A stretch of 64,000 nt of DNA from Yamagishiella unicocca (GCA_003116995.1 BDSL01000059.1:248001-312000), one strand, 5' to 3'. Shown: positions 12,601 through 25,200, counted from the stretch's first letter. The notes: generated by a model from the letters alone, not told the origin. Numbers and translations: made by a program.

Positions 12601-14139
12601 CTGAAAGCTGCTGGAGGCCGCAAGCTGAGTCGGGCCGTTCCAGGGTTGCATCATGCAGAAATTGTTCAGGTGCGCGATTCCATTCTAGGCAAGGAGAGGA
12701 GAGGGGGAAAGGGTTGCGAGCGGGCGGGCGGCGGGCGAGCGGGGCTGAGTGCGCACTTAGTTGGCGGGCAGCGAGCGAGCAGGGCTACAACGGCGTGCAC
12801 CTGAAACACGGTCCGCCAGCTTTCAACAACTTTTAAAAATCGCCTACTTGGCTGTGCATATGCGTCGCCCCGTCCTAACAGGCAACCCACATGGTATTCG
12901 GGGACAGGTGGCACGGTAACGCAGCCGCAACGCGTATCGATGGTCGGTGTGGTTCGTGTCCCGCAGCTAGCTCCACATGCCCCAGCCATGCAACCGCTCA
13001 CCTGCTCCAGGGGAGTAGCGTAGATACAGCCGTCCGGGCTGACATCGGGTCCACCAAGCACATTACGGCCCTACATGTACACACGGTAACTCGCGCATGT
13101 TACCGAAGGGGACCAAACTTGTGCTCTTGGAGCAAAATAGCACCCAAAGCACGCTCGCGTCGGAAGGATGGACAGTCTAATCCTAGACCCGTGCGCACAT
13201 TGGAGCCGCCCGTGACACCGGCTGCTGGGGAACACAGGGCGAGCGGTGATGGCGTTCCAAGGAATGGGCGCACAACGCACAGACGATCAAACCCGCTGCA
13301 AGCACCGCGAGGAACCAACAAACCGGAATCCCATCACCTGCGAATCCACCAGCACCGGCTGTTCAAGGATGGTTTGGTCCATGTATTCAAGCACCCGATC
13401 TGCGGGTACGATGACCGCCTGGACGATCCGCAAAAGTGTTCAGGAGCGTCAATAAGATCGTGGGGGGAAGGAGCATTTTGGACGTAGTGACGAGAAGCTC
13501 GGGAATGTGCCGCAACTGGGTTCGTGCCTTAGTCATATGCATTAATCAATGCGAGGCCCCCATGGTGCGAAATATGGTAAGCAGATGGACGCAGCCCTAT
13601 CAGGGCGTTGTGCCGAAGGCAAAGGTACAAACAGTGATGCAGGCGCACCTTGACTGCAAACATTGCTTTGCCCGGCGCGAATTGTGCGCGCTGGCATTCT
13701 CTACTTAGTCCGCTTTCCGGATCATGCCGATATCGGACTAGGACCGCAATGATTGGAGCTCCACAGGTTGACTCAATAGCACTACCCTGGACTTGGTATC
13801 TGTGGGCCCAGGGAGACATACACACTGTAGGTAACCAAAGCGCATGCTGGACATCCTACATAACACGCATTCCAATGATAAGGTCGCATATGTCAACATC
13901 ATGCACGCAAACTTAAATGTCCATTGATCAAGCTCTACCCGGGGCCAGAAGTTGGCATTGTCTGACAGGGATTCCTGACGCTGGGCGGCTGCTGACCAAA
14001 ACCATCAAAAAGATGTTCCCAGATTGGACTGATGGCACGTCCTTGACTCCTGAAACTGCACGGCCGTCGCGAGCGCACAAAGGGGACCAACTCCTCAACG
14101 CACCTGTCAAGCTGCGCTGGGTCGCAGACCCCTGGCGAT
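9629..14139 (-). CDS. Unidentified multi-exon gene (5' end unresolved)
   Basis: I do not recognise this protein. Exons that join in frame, in transcript order: 14104-14139, 13939-14049, 13765-13799, 13649-13690, 13338-13418, 13002-13070, 12364-12684, 11629-12055, 10904-11265, 10136-10414, then a last exon 9629-9957 ending in TGA. Donors are strong (GTAAGT, GTGAGT, GTGCGT, GTGAGC) and phase agrees at every junction except the last, where a small exon or the alternative donor at 10098 is needed. The N-terminal part (SGNIFLMVLVSSRPASG, VLLSQP, APGKAMFAVK, then VPADRVLEYMDQ) reads like a beta-rich folded domain. The rest is Ser/Gly/Gln-rich with an SHRRSRSRRRS stretch and PPKRVKS, a possible nuclear signal. 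A regulator or RNA-associated protein is possible, but that is only inference from composition. About 700 residues are modelled; a start codon was not found. Confidence 0.6.
12048..12144 (-). repeat. Tandem repeat carrying three copies of a 3' splice site
   Basis: Three imperfect copies of about 38 bases, at 12048-12068, 12086-12106 and 12124-12144 by their conserved part (GAGATGACCTGGAATGGAACC and close variants on the plus strand). On the minus strand each reads TTCCAG or TTCCAGG followed by T, so each carries an acceptor. The copy at 12056 is the acceptor of exon 11629-12055. The other two lie upstream inside the intron. Confidence 0.75.
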
Positions 14140-16873
14140 CTGCACATGTATATACAAGGCCAAAGGGGTTAGGTACTAAATCGGCGGAAACCTGAGATTA
14201 AGGTAGGCCAGCCGTTGACTCGCAGTGTCAACTTCGACCGCAACGCTCCACATGCAACTGCGTTGCAACGTTGCAAGCACACCTGCATTTATGAAAGAAT
14301 CGTAGCCTGTACTGGAAGTCTCGATTGTGTCTTAAAGCCTCTGAGTTGGACATCAGTGCTCTCCACAATGGACAGGTGGAGCAGCGTGACTTTACTTAGT
14401 ATTCCTGCATGAGTGACTTCTCCTAAATATCCAGTACGTGCAGAGCCTTATGTAGTATACAGTCAATACGGTCGAACTCCTCGGTTGAGGTAGAGTGGAA
14501 GTTCCGGCGCAGCCGCGATGTAGACCGGTCAAACGAAACCAGTTATACTGGCGCAACGTGGTTTTTACAGGCTGTCCTTTAACCTTAAAGAGACTTATCG
14601 CTGTCCTGAGCGGAGGCCACAGCCCCAACTCGCATGTCCATGGTGTAAGGCAATCGTTTCTTGCGTAATTTCCTCACATGCAAGTACCATCTATGCTGCG
14701 CTACTACAGCTTCAGTAACAAACTGTCTTTCCCAGCCGGCGGCGCGTGGCGGAACCCAGCGCTGTGTGGTTACGATATGCGTTACGCACGCATTTGCCCT
14801 TTGTCACTGAGCCTTGTTGCTCTTGAGATAACTGGCAAATCTGAGCTATTTGCGCTGGTGGCAGACATCTTTCGGTATCACCTTGTCGCTCGGAGCCTAT
14901 GACCGTAGAAACCCCGAGCCAGGAGTCTGACTTGCCTAAGCGTCAGTCACTTAACAAGGCATCACTAGAAAAACCGTAAGCAAATAGCCTTCCTGGCCCA
15001 TTATGGTCTATCGCAGATGGCAGTGCCCGAACGCCGCCCGTGCAACGTGGAGCTAGATGGAGCTAGCTAGACTAGATCCGAGGTTTCAGATAGTCTTCGC
15101 GTGGCTCTCACCTCAAGACTAGAAGTAAGACGTTATGTATTGATACTTAGCAAGTGCACGTGAGTGCACTGCAGCAAGGTGAGCCTGGTAGAGGGCCCCA
15201 CAGCACGCGGCCAAGAAATCCCTGTAATCGTCGCCCTCCTTTCCAAGCCTCGTACTGCTTCAAAACAGCAAAAGTGGGTCTTACTTTGGTTGTCATCCTG
15301 TGCGGAGTTCAATGACCCAAGCGTTCTGTCGATTTGTACGGACTAGGGGATGACCGTTGAGGCGCAGAGGGTAGGAGAGGAACGGAGAGGATTAGGATTG
15401 CCGAAAGTATTGGTCCTAGGCGAGGGATAAGGTTGGCCAAAGGGTGGGTAGCCTTCGCAAGGGAATGGATGAGCAATTAATTTTGGACTAGAACGCCAAA
15501 TCGCCCCACTTCCCTAGCCGCTGCTCCAGGGGATCGACGCAAACCTGAGGGAACCGTCGGGAGTGTAAAATTTGACTGGCAGTTGGGACTCTTACGCACG
15601 GTTAGCTTGCTGTTAAAAAGACGGATGTACTTAATCAAGCTCTACGGACTGAGTTCTCGTGCAGTCGCGTGCAGCTTATCAGTGTGCGGTGTGCCTGGGT
15701 GTGCAGTGCTACCGACAATGCCCCTTACGGAAACCCAAATGGACACAGGAAACCTCGCCCCAGCATCATGCCCCGTCGGAAGAAGTCCATACTGATCGTA
15801 GATGTCGGGTCGTAATTAGTGGACGCGCGTGTCCGTGGGTCGCTGGCCAGGGTCTTTGGGACCCGGCCTCACGCACCCAACGCACCCCTGCCGAAGGCGG
15901 AGTCCACGGTAGGAGTCCGGCCTCACTGGTCCTCAAAACCCTGCTGGCGACCTGAAGGCAAGGTGCAGCCAGGAAGCAGGCAGTGCGCGGGGAAGTCGTA
16001 AATAGCGCCGCGGCGCGGAACGCACAATCCCGCAAGTCAGACTGCTTCAACTGGCCGGCAGTGCACAACTGCAATGTTTGCAAGATGGTAATATCTGGTT
16101 GCAATGTGACCAGAGGTGGTTCTCCTGCTCTCGAAGGAACATTGCAGTGGAGCGCTCGCTCTCGCTGGTCGGCGCGAAAGCGCGACACAACAATGGCGGC
16201 GCTGATAACGGCTGCGCCAAATCTCCTGGCATCACCCATCCGGGAACCGCCTCGGAACCGCAACAGCGAGCTTCCAGAGGCTGTCACCACAACCAGCCAT
16301 CTTGCCTCCACGGCACACTTCCATCTCAGTCTCTGCCGCAGGCATGCCCTTTTGCAAGGCAACCAGCCAGCCAGCCCAAGTGGCAAGTCCATGTAGCACC
16401 ACGCGAGCACGTCGATGCTCGCAGCGCCTTTTTCTCCACAAGGTCCACCTGGCCTTGGCGCCCCCTGCAGTAGCCCATTGTCCATCACGCATCCAAGCAA
16501 ATGTTGTCTTAGAGAGGCGCACAGATTTTTACTCAAGTGCTAATCTACACAAGGTCCCCTTGCACAGTGTTGCGCAGGGTTGCGCGATTGATTGGACATC
16601 TGACAAGGGGAGCATCAGCGGAGCATCGCTGTGCCGAGGTCGGGCCACCTGCCCCACACTCATGAAAAGCGGCAAGCGGGGGATACCCCTGACCAAAAGC
16701 ATCCGTCTTACCGTCAACCATGCCAACCGTCGCCCACGAAGCAGGACTTAGCCAACCCCACCCACCCCCTTACGCACACATTCATAGCGCCCTCACGTTT
16801 GATCGTGAAAGGCGAGAGGACTTGTGCAGACTCTAGACACCCAATCGACGGTGCTTTAACTGCGCTTTAACTT
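14140..16873. other. Gene-poor interval between divergent genes
   Basis: About 2.7 kb between the most upstream exon I can place for the minus-strand unknown gene and the start of the plus-strand glycosyltransferase. Missing 5' exons of the unknown gene and both promoters should lie here. The longest open frames (minus 15766-16536; plus 15164-15346) show no family motif and no clear splice context, so I do not call them. Confidence 0.4.
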
Positions 16874-19123
16874 ATGCCGAGGACATCTGACGGGAGCATG
16901 TTTCAATTGTTCTTGTTGCCATGCGGAGCGCTAGCAGCACCGGCCATAGGAGCTTTGGAACTTATTATGTATTCGCCAGTGCTCGGCCTGATTTGTACGA
17001 CATTTTCGCTTCCCAAGAAACTGTGTATAGACAGGTACGATCCATACGCGGCTTCAGATGCAATATATAATGTCATACATAGAATGTTTTTATATTCTAG
17101 TGCTCTGTACAAATTTCTCCTGCCAGCCCTCTTGAGCCTTGTCTTAAGCGATACCAGGGAAAGCGCAGTCATTGATGAGACTAGCAAGAATGCGAGCCTC
17201 CTGGAAGCTTGTTATAACCAGCATTATGACTCTTCGCCGACAACTTTTGTCTCGTTCATGTCGGGCATTCCCCCGAGGTGAACTTTGGAAGTCAATCGAT
17301 CCTTGCATATCGCTTTGTCCTAGGGGGGGACTCATACGGCTTTCTTTCCATCTTTCAGCTTGCGCCTTCAGCGTGTATGGTGGTCGCGGAAGAACAGCAG
17401 CATTCCCGTCACAATGTTCACGACAGCAACGTTGGACCGGCTAGACATGTTGGAGACACAGTAAGTAGCAATGGAGTTAAGCTTGGCCTTGTAAAACACA
17501 CACCACCTGACCGCCATGCGACATGGTGTCCAGGTGTCTCAGGTACCCCGGAGGTCCTCACTCAGCGGCAGTGTATCTGCCACTGGTACAAGATGAGGAT
17601 GTGATTAACTTGACACATGCCAATGCACAGGCTGTTAGGATCGCTGAGGAGAGATTGCAGGTACTGAATCGGGTTTCAGTGCCTGCACGCTTTCTGGTAC
17701 TCAACCCCATTGAACACCTACCGCCCAGGAGCTCTTCTATCGAATGGAGGCATCACCGAAGGCTTGTCACATGCATATCCTTCTCTTGTACGAGGTTACT
17801 AGTGATTCAGCGCTAGCCTACTTGACTCCCATTAACATACTGCGGAACGCAGCCCTCCTGGCTGCAAGGACGCCTCTGGTGATGATGATAGATGTAGACC
17901 TGTCCGTGAGTGAAACGCTCGTGCAGTTCCTTGCGGAGTCACAGTATGCGGAGCAGCTCCGTAGGGCGTCGAGCAATACATTTTGGGTTCTGCCGGCGTG
18001 GGACGTGAACAAAATGCTGCCCCAGCCAGACGTGGACTTGGTCGCGGCGTCAGCTCTGTCAGGTATGCGAAGGGCCCCAAGCTGTTCCCACATTCCACCC
18101 AATCCCAGGCCCGCTACGAGTTGTAACAGCGTCTAACCGGTGCCAAACCAACAGGTAACAAATTACACCTTGTGAAACTATGGGTGAGCGGCCGTCTGCA
18201 TTGGTTTGGACAACACTACTTCCAGCTTGGGCACGCTCCAACGAACTACACAAGGTGGGTTCTGCGTCAGCCTCGCCTTGTTGGCAGAGCTGACTGGTTT
18301 GAGCAACGCGTTGCTTTTGGTATTATTATGGGCAACGCGCAACACGCACACCCTCTCCCGCCTGCAGATGGGTAGTGGCGCAGCGATCGTATTCCATTGA
18401 GTTCAGTATCGGTTACGAGCCATGGGGCATCCTCACTAGGTACGAGTTTCGTGGACGGCTTGGCAGTGCACGAGCGGTGCTGCGCTGTAACCCCCTTGCA
18501 TTCTTGCCGCCCAGAGATCGAATGGCCTCAGTTCCCTACGACTCCCGCTTCCGAGGATGCTACAATGATAAGATAACCCAAGTGGTGACGTTGCATCATT
18601 CGGGGCTGCTGTTCAAGGCCCTGCCGAATGCGTGGGTGGTGCATCGACCCCACGCCCTTAACCCGGCAGCTGCCATTGCAAAGGCTGTGGTGAACAGCTC
18701 CACGTCTCAGCACGGCGTGGGCGCCCTGCAACAGGTGAGAAGGTTTGGGCTGTGGCGACTGCGCCGTCAGCTGGCGAACCTTGTCCTTGCCAAGGTCGTT
18801 GTGGGTTTAGCCATACAGTACCAAAATGTACGGCAAATTATAACGATATTGTACTCATTTTGTTCGGGAGTTCGGGTGGTCGTTGACCGTTGGCTGAGTC
18901 CCCGCAGGTCGTTGACATCCACGGCAGGAACGCAACCAAGTTCGAGCACCACAAGGACTGGTCGCATGTGCTGTTGGACGATTCCATAGTCCGCATGCTC
19001 GCCAACCGCTACCGGGCGTTCCCGGGCAAGCAGTACGCCTATTGCCGTTTGGTGCTGCCGTGGTTTTCGTCCGCTCGCAAACAGAACGCACAGCGGAGAG
19101 TGGTTGTAACCGAAAAATCATGA
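16874..19123 (+). CDS. Family 49 (LARGE / B4GAT1-like) glycosyltransferase
   Basis: Seven exons join in frame: 16874-17277, 17359-17460, 17534-17660, 17729-18062, 18155-18254, 18368-18734, 18908-19123, giving 549 residues. The GT49 pattern is clear: TATLDRLDMLETQC, GGPHSAAVYLPL, RNAALLAARTPLVMMIDVD with a DVD metal-binding motif at 17891-17899 (about residues 266-268), GHAPTNYTRW, GYEPW, YDSRFRGCYNDKI and a late VVHRPHAL. Animal homologues add glucuronic acid (and xylose) to glycans in the Golgi; the algal donor and acceptor are unknown. The first exon is the least certain part. It begins after an in-frame TAA at 16868 and encodes two or more hydrophobic stretches, which could be a signal anchor, and its GT donor at 17278 gives the right phase. 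The introns are short (68 to 173 bases). Confidence 0.88.
17891..17899 (+). other. DxD motif of GT49
   Basis: GAT GTA GAC encodes Asp-Val-Asp inside VMMIDVDLSV. In this fold the two aspartates bind the divalent metal and the nucleotide-sugar. Their presence argues that the enzyme is active rather than degenerate. Confidence 0.85.
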
Positions 19124-20303
19124 ATTGCACCAGCCCACACGGCTCCTCTGTCAGTTGTGTCCGGAAGGGGCAGCAGCATGTTCGGCTTTGGTAGGCGCAG
19201 CTGAGCGCGCATTGAGCGGTCGCCAGTGCACGTGGCGGTTTGCCAGCTGGCTCCTGCTGGCTTCCGTCGTGCCGCATCAGGAGGGTTCGAGGAAGACCCG
19301 TGGATGCCGCATCAGGAGGGGGGATGGTGGGCTGCACGCTCCCGTCAGAGCGGATTTCGCTCCGCGATCAATGGACGGCGCTTTTCCCAAGCAGCCGACC
19401 AACTGAAGGGCGTCTGTCAGTCCAGTAGCTTGACGAAACGGCTATGGATCAGACAGCGAATGGCCTACAGAAGCTCGTTGCGCTAATGCGGAAATTATCG
19501 CAAGCCGTCTATAGATATTTTTGCGTGCAAGCAGTCTCAAGCCCTTTCGGATGCGACGAGGCGTTGGTGCTCTTCGTGGCGCGCTGCGATCTAAGGCGTA
19601 CGGGACGCTGGGGGACGCCTGGGGTCGCTTGACACAATGCAACAAATCAAGACGGTCCGCAGAAACCGGCAGGGACGGCTCGGGTCTGTCGGGCGACATT
19701 GGGGTTTGTGTGCACAGCGGCAACGCCATTAGTGTGCTAGGTCTGGCTAGGTTGTACATTGAACGCACTGAATCCGCTGCATTTAAACGCTTATTATCGC
19801 TTTTTGATTGGATAACGTGCCCCTCTCCCATGGCACAGTACCATGCAGTGCCACCTGCCCGCGGTGTTACAAGGCCACAGCAAGCGCAGCAGGCGTGCCA
19901 AGGCAGGCCTACCCACGCGTATCTTGTTGTACCCCCCTTAAAAATGCGACGAGGTCCAGCTCAACGCTAACTAATCCGGCATTGCGCTATGTAATCGCTG
20001 CTGGGATGGGTCACATCAAGGCGACATGCCGCTGGCACAGTTTCCATCGATACAGCAGGTTGTACGGACGTATAGGCAGTTTTACCTTTGAATAGCAAGC
20101 CTTCAATAGAGGGTTGTCCATCTATCTACGTATTTATAACGCTTTGTTCTATTGGACGTCAAGGGCTAGGAGGTGGCCTAAGTCAAACTGTGATAAGCTA
20201 GACAGTATGTTACGACGAGAAACGTGATTAGTTAACACTCACTCTGATATATTATGTAAAGATGTATCTTTGTTAACGCCTAGTTTGGGCACAAACCGGA
20301 GCG
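19124..20303. other. 3' region of GT49 gene and upstream region of dynein gene
   Basis: No coding pattern seen. Possible TGTAA poly(A) signals for the GT49 gene stand at 19990-19994 and 20255-20259. The segment 20100-20290 is strikingly AT-rich for this window. A copy of the dispersed intronic motif (TTCGAGGAAGACCCGTGGAT) lies at 19285-19308. The second TGTAA is only 45 bases from the proposed dynein ATG, so that ATG or that signal may be wrong. Confidence 0.45.
19990..20259 (+). promoter_or_regulatory. Candidate poly(A) signals of the GT49 gene
   Basis: TGTAA occurs at 19990-19994 and again at 20255-20259, about 0.87 and 1.13 kb after the stop codon. TGTAA is the standard poly(A) signal of chlamydomonad nuclear genes. 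A copy at 19106-19110 lies inside the coding sequence and is too early. No transcript end is known. Confidence 0.3.
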
Positions 20304-22230
20304 ATGCCGGGCGACGCAGAGGAGGGCAGCGCGAAAGGCAGCCCACAGCAGCCCCTTAAGCTTGGACTGTACCTCGGAGTACAGGTATGCACTTGCGGGG
20401 CCCGAATTCACCGGACACCTGACCCTGCGGGACGCACATGTCACACCCTATGCTACCATCCGCAAGTCCTTCTTATTACACGCCCTTCCGTAGAACCCCA
20501 CCAACAATCGCACGAGCCTTGCGCCCAAGCCGCCACATGCTGGCGTGGTTGGGCAGGGGGCCACGGCGACGGCACTTCGCGTCCGCCCCGGCCTTCCCCG
20601 TGCTCGGTCAGCAACAGCAGGTGCGGAGTAGTCGCTGCGAGCTTGCACGTAGCAGGAGCATGCGTCGCGACTAGCCCCCTAACGGAATGATGGTTCATCT
20701 GGGTGGTGGGGAGGTAGAAGTGGGCCCAAGGGTCGGGTAGGCGTCAGAACCACCCGGTCCTGCGAGGGAACGCTCGGTTAGAAACGACGCCAAAGGCCAT
20801 TACCGCGCAAGGACTCGGATGGGTTTACCCCAGTTCACGTAAGGTCCAGTCGGTCAGCCCTTGCACTACATTATACGACCTCGGCGTCAGCTGCCTCTTT
20901 GGCAGCATAGCGCCTTGGGCTAGCGGGGACCGCTTGACCGATGTCCTGCGTCATATAGCCGCCCGGCATGTCTCGGACGTCGCGTGAGGCCCGGAGACCC
21001 TGCCATCCAACCATAGCGCTGGACCCTGACCTGATCCCCTCCCGCCGCCCACGATGAGCTAGAGGGCGCACGAGAAGCGGCGGTGGCTCGGGCGGGCCAC
21101 GGCGCCTCGGCTCTCCTAACAAAGCCTCGGCTGAAGCTGGGCGGCGCCGGTGCGGCAGCGGCAGCAGCAGCAGCAGCGGCGGCAGCAGCAGCGGCGGCGC
21201 CAGCTGACGCGGCCACTCCAGCGGATGTACCCACGCCAGCGGATGCGGACGCGGCTGTGCCAGCGGCGCCAGCGGCACCAGCGGCGGGCGGCATCAAAAG
21301 GGCAGCCAGCCCGTCGGGAGCTCCGGACAGCAAGTATGGGTTCTCCAGCGCTCCCAGGTGCGGTCGGGGGGATGGGGGGAGGGAGGCTGGCTGGAGGCCT
21401 AGGGTGGGAAGGTCCTGGATGGGTTACGATGGTGGGGTTACGAGGTGGTCGAGGTCGGGGGCCGTGTTGCTGGCAGGGAGGCCTGGGCTGTCGCCGGGCA
21501 GGGCTGTGCCGTTGGTTGAGGCGGCGGGGAACGGTGCCGCTGGGTGGCGCGAAGGGAGCGGTCGGGAGTGGCTCTGCGCGGGTATAGCTGGGTGAGGGCG
21601 GCCCGGGGTTCCTTTGGGAGGGTCGGGCGCCGGTAGTGGCTTTGGAGTGGCAAGTGGGTCGGATGCCGGTAGTGGCTTTGGAGTGGCAAGTGGGTCGGAT
21701 GCCGGTAGTGGCTTTGGAGTGGCAAGTCGTGCGATGCCTGCAAAGGCGACGTAGGCATTTGGGGTTCATCGTTGCGGGGCCGGGGTCGTGGCCCGTTCAG
21801 GATGGTCATGCTTTGGGGATAAGGCGACTAGGGTGGCGGATTGCAAGGAGGCGGGAGCTTGTGGCAGTTGGGTTCGGTCAGCTGGTGGTGGTGTGTCGGT
21901 GGTGGGCGGCTTAGGACGGCTCCAGGGTGTGATGGTGTGTAGGTTGACGGGCGGAGCGCTGGGAACCGGCAGTGCGGGCGCCGCGGGTGTTGGAGGCCGA
22001 AGGTTGTGGGCTAGAACCCGGAGGGTTGTAAAGAAAACCCGTGGGAAAACCCGGAGGGAAGAGATGTGGAGAGGGATGCGTTGTCGAGCGGGAGGGGCTG
22101 CGGGGCGGGAAGGGTTGTGGGGCGGGAGGGACCGCTCTGGCGCCGCGTCCGACCCGTCCGTGACCCGCGAGGGCGGGTGTGTTACGACCTGTTGGGAACA
22201 CACCGCCACAACGGCTCCAGTCGCCGCTGC

Positions 22231-22288
<58 letters not shown>

Positions 22289-25200
22289 CGCCCTGTTCGC
22301 TGCTACCTGCTGCTGCTGCTGCCCGCCGTGTTGGCTGCTACCTGCTGCTGCTGCCCGCCCTGTTCGCTGCTGCCGCGTCGTGCCCTGCCCGCCGTGTTGG
22401 CTGCTACCTGCTGCTGCTGCCCGCCCTGTTCGCTGCTGCCGCGTCGTGCCCTGCCCGCCGTGTTGGCTGCTACCTGCTGCTGCTGCCCGCCCTGTTCGCT
22501 GCTGCCGCGTCGTGCCCTGCCCGCCCTGGACCCGCCTGCCCCGGACCCCTAGCTGCGCCCCACCACACGCCAGTCGCTCCGGCGCACCCCACCACCCCTC
22601 AAACGCCAGCCGCGTTGCCGCTTGCGACTCGACGCCCTACTCCGCGTGTGCACGGGCGCAGGGGTGTGCGCTACCGGCCGCCGTCGTTCAACGGCGCTGC
22701 CACAGCATCTTCAGCTGCTGCGGCGGCGCCGCCAGCAGCCCACACACCCACCGGCAGGTCTGCCGCTGGCAGCAGCCCCAGCTCGCCCATCATCAGTGCC
22801 ATGCGTCACAAGTCGCCGCCGCGTTCAGCCGGTCGCTCACCGCGTTCAGCCGGTAGGTCGCCGCAGTCGCCGCCGCTGCCGCCGCAGTCGCCGCCGCCGC
22901 AGGAGGCGGCGCCAGCGGCGCCGGTGGTTCGGGCCGTGAACGCGGTGGTGGGGCGACCGATGTGGGAGGAAGACGCCGAGACCAAGGCCAACGTGAAGAA
23001 GTGGTTCAAGCTGCTGCAGGTGGGTGCCACCTTGAACGCGGCGGCGGCCGCTCCCGCTCCCCGACCCGGACCCTTCTCCTCGCCTTGTTTTTCCCTCTCG
23101 AGAACCCTCATTCACCCCCACCTAGGCTTTTTTCCTTTCCTCCTTCTTCGTCAGGCAACGGATCTCCCCTCCACCCCACCCCACCCTCCCGGCCCCTCCC
23201 TGCTGCATCCTCTCTCCTCGCCGCGCAGGACTTCAAAGCTGCGCCGGAGTCCTCCCTGGAGTTCGTGTACTTGCGGCACTCCCGGCCCGAGATGGCCAGC
23301 CGCAGCCCCTACAACCTCACGGCGGTGCCTCACGCGGACCTCAAGTCCGCGGCAGCCACCCGCAACAACTACTACACCATGTCGGCCAAGGTGGGTGTGA
23401 GGAGCCGCACGACACCGAGGATGAGCTGATGATGAACCGATAGAGGAGCAGAGGCATGGCGGTTCTAGCCGGTGGTTAGGAGGGTGACGCCGCCCGTAGG
23501 AATGCCCCTCGCGGCGCCCGCAGCTGGGCTCTTTCCGCCAGCCGGCCGGCGCGCACCAGCCCTAAAGCGCCGGCCAGCGGCGCGCAGGCGGAGAGGGGCC
23601 GCCGCATGGCACCGTAGAATATGAGTCAGGATGGGTGGGTCCTGGCAGGCGGACCGACGGAACCACCGCTTCACAGGGGTGCTGCCCGAGCTCGTAGAGG
23701 GCAGGCGCTCCGTGCCAGGCCCAGCCATGGTTGGCAGCCAGGCCCAGCCATGGTTGGCAGCCAGGCCCAGCCATGGTTGGCAGCCAGGCCCAGCCATGGT
23801 TGGCAGCCAGGCCCAGCCATGGTTGGGAGTAGCTTGTGGTGGCGGCATGGCTCCGCCCGCTACCTAGGCTGCGTAGGGCTTCTGGCGGAAGAGAGGGGGG
23901 TCCGCCGGGGCCTCGTCCACCGCCACCACCGCCGGAAGCTCCTGCCGGCCCAACCCGACGAGCCTCCGCCCTCGAACCGCCCCACAAGCCCACCCCGCTT
24001 TCACCCTCGAACCGCCCCACAAGCCCACCCCGCTTTCACCCTCGAACCGCCCCACAACCCCACCCCATTTCGCCATCGAACCGGCCCACAACCCAACCAC
24101 TCTCCGCCCTCGAACCGCCTCCAGGGTGTCACGCACTTCATGGACGGCACGGGGGAGTTCATCTCTCTGGACAGCTTCGAGCGGGAGTACTTCCTGTACC
24201 GCCAGCTGCTGCGCTTCCGCATGTTCGCGCAGTACCGGCTGTGGAAGGGCTTCAGGGTGAGGCGGGGGGGCGGGAGAGGGGGGACAGGGCTTCAGGGTGA
24301 GGCGGGAGGGCGGGGCCCGGAGCGCCGGAGGGCAGGGCTTCAGGATGAGGCTGAAGGGCGGGGGGCCGGGGTCCAGGGCTTGAGAGTGAGGCGGGAGGGC
24401 GGGGATCAGGGCCGAGGGTGTGTGCCCACGTGCCGGGTAGGGCCGCAACAAAGACGGAACAGGGGATGCGACACAGCAGGAGACAACGTCAGGAGGGGAA
24501 CCCGCTCCTCTTCGCCCACCGGCTCGCCGAAGGCTACACGTGGCGGCGTGCCCCTCATCATCCGCACCAAACCGCACCTCAACACCGCATCCCATCGTGT
24601 GGTGCGTGGGTGGCATCGGCGTTAGATGTGCGGCGGATGGAGCTCCCAGCCCTGGCCTTTCTCCTGACTGCACCGCACCGTGTCGTGACCCCCCGATCGC
24701 CGCCGACGCCCATTCCCGTGCGTGCGGGGCCTTCACATGGGCCAGCAGGAAGGGAGGCGCCACACAGCTTCGGGTTTTGTTTGCTGCAAACATGCAATCC
24801 TCCTCTTTTGGTAAAACGTGACCTTGCTGTTGGGCGCTGCTCGGCACTTCCGCATCGAGCCCGATTAGGTCCTTCCCTCATTTCCAAAAATGTCGCTAAC
24901 TGCCGCACTCTCATGATCGCCTGGTTCCTCCCTCTACCGCTGCCGCTGCTGTCGCGACCGTCCGGCCCGTCCGTCCAGACGTGGCGCCGCTTCGTCAGCA
25001 CGCGTAAGGCCCGCAGCGCCAAGAACGTGCTGCAGAACAGCCTCTTCGCGCTCAACCCCGTGTTCCGGGTGGCGCTGGTTCGCATGAGGACGGTGAGAGA
25101 GCCGCGCAGCGGCCAGCGGGCGGAGGGGTTTTATAAACGGATCCGCGAATCCACAGCCGGAGCGGGCGGAGGGGGGGGGTATGAGAGGGGAAACCCCGTG

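Larger units (their letters stand above)
20304..23019 (+). other. Dynein: uncertain N-terminal exons
   Basis: An ATG at 20304 opens [16 protein letters not shown] and a CAG|GTATGC donor follows at 20384. A poly-Ala exon ends at 21357 (SKYGFSSAP, donor GTGCGG). An exon ending at 23019 codes for a Ser/Pro-rich tract and then [20 protein letters not shown], which leads directly into the conserved exon at 23229. The acceptors of the last two exons were not fixed, and the piece between 20385 and 21083 could hold another exon (an open run with [13 protein letters not shown] near 20460). The order is plausible, but only the 3' end of the last exon is firm. Confidence 0.5.

Noticed and set aside
15164..15346. 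Small plus-strand frame that reads protein-like
   Set aside because: Sixty codons only, no similarity recognised, and the opposite strand is equally open.
15766..16536. 256-codon minus-strand open frame
   Set aside because: No motif, no splice context and overlapping open frames on the other strand. It could hold a 5' exon of the unknown gene but there is no support.
19285..19308. GGTTCGAG-like sequence considered as the T arm of a tRNA gene
   Set aside because: No acceptor stem or A box nearby; it is a copy of the dispersed intronic motif.
22066..23400. 444-codon open frame on the plus strand with a 22-residue protein repeat
   Set aside because: The repeat comes from a 66-bp minisatellite whose length is a multiple of three, and the start reads poly-Cys from CTG repeats. 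Only the part up to 23019 and the exon from 23229 match dynein.
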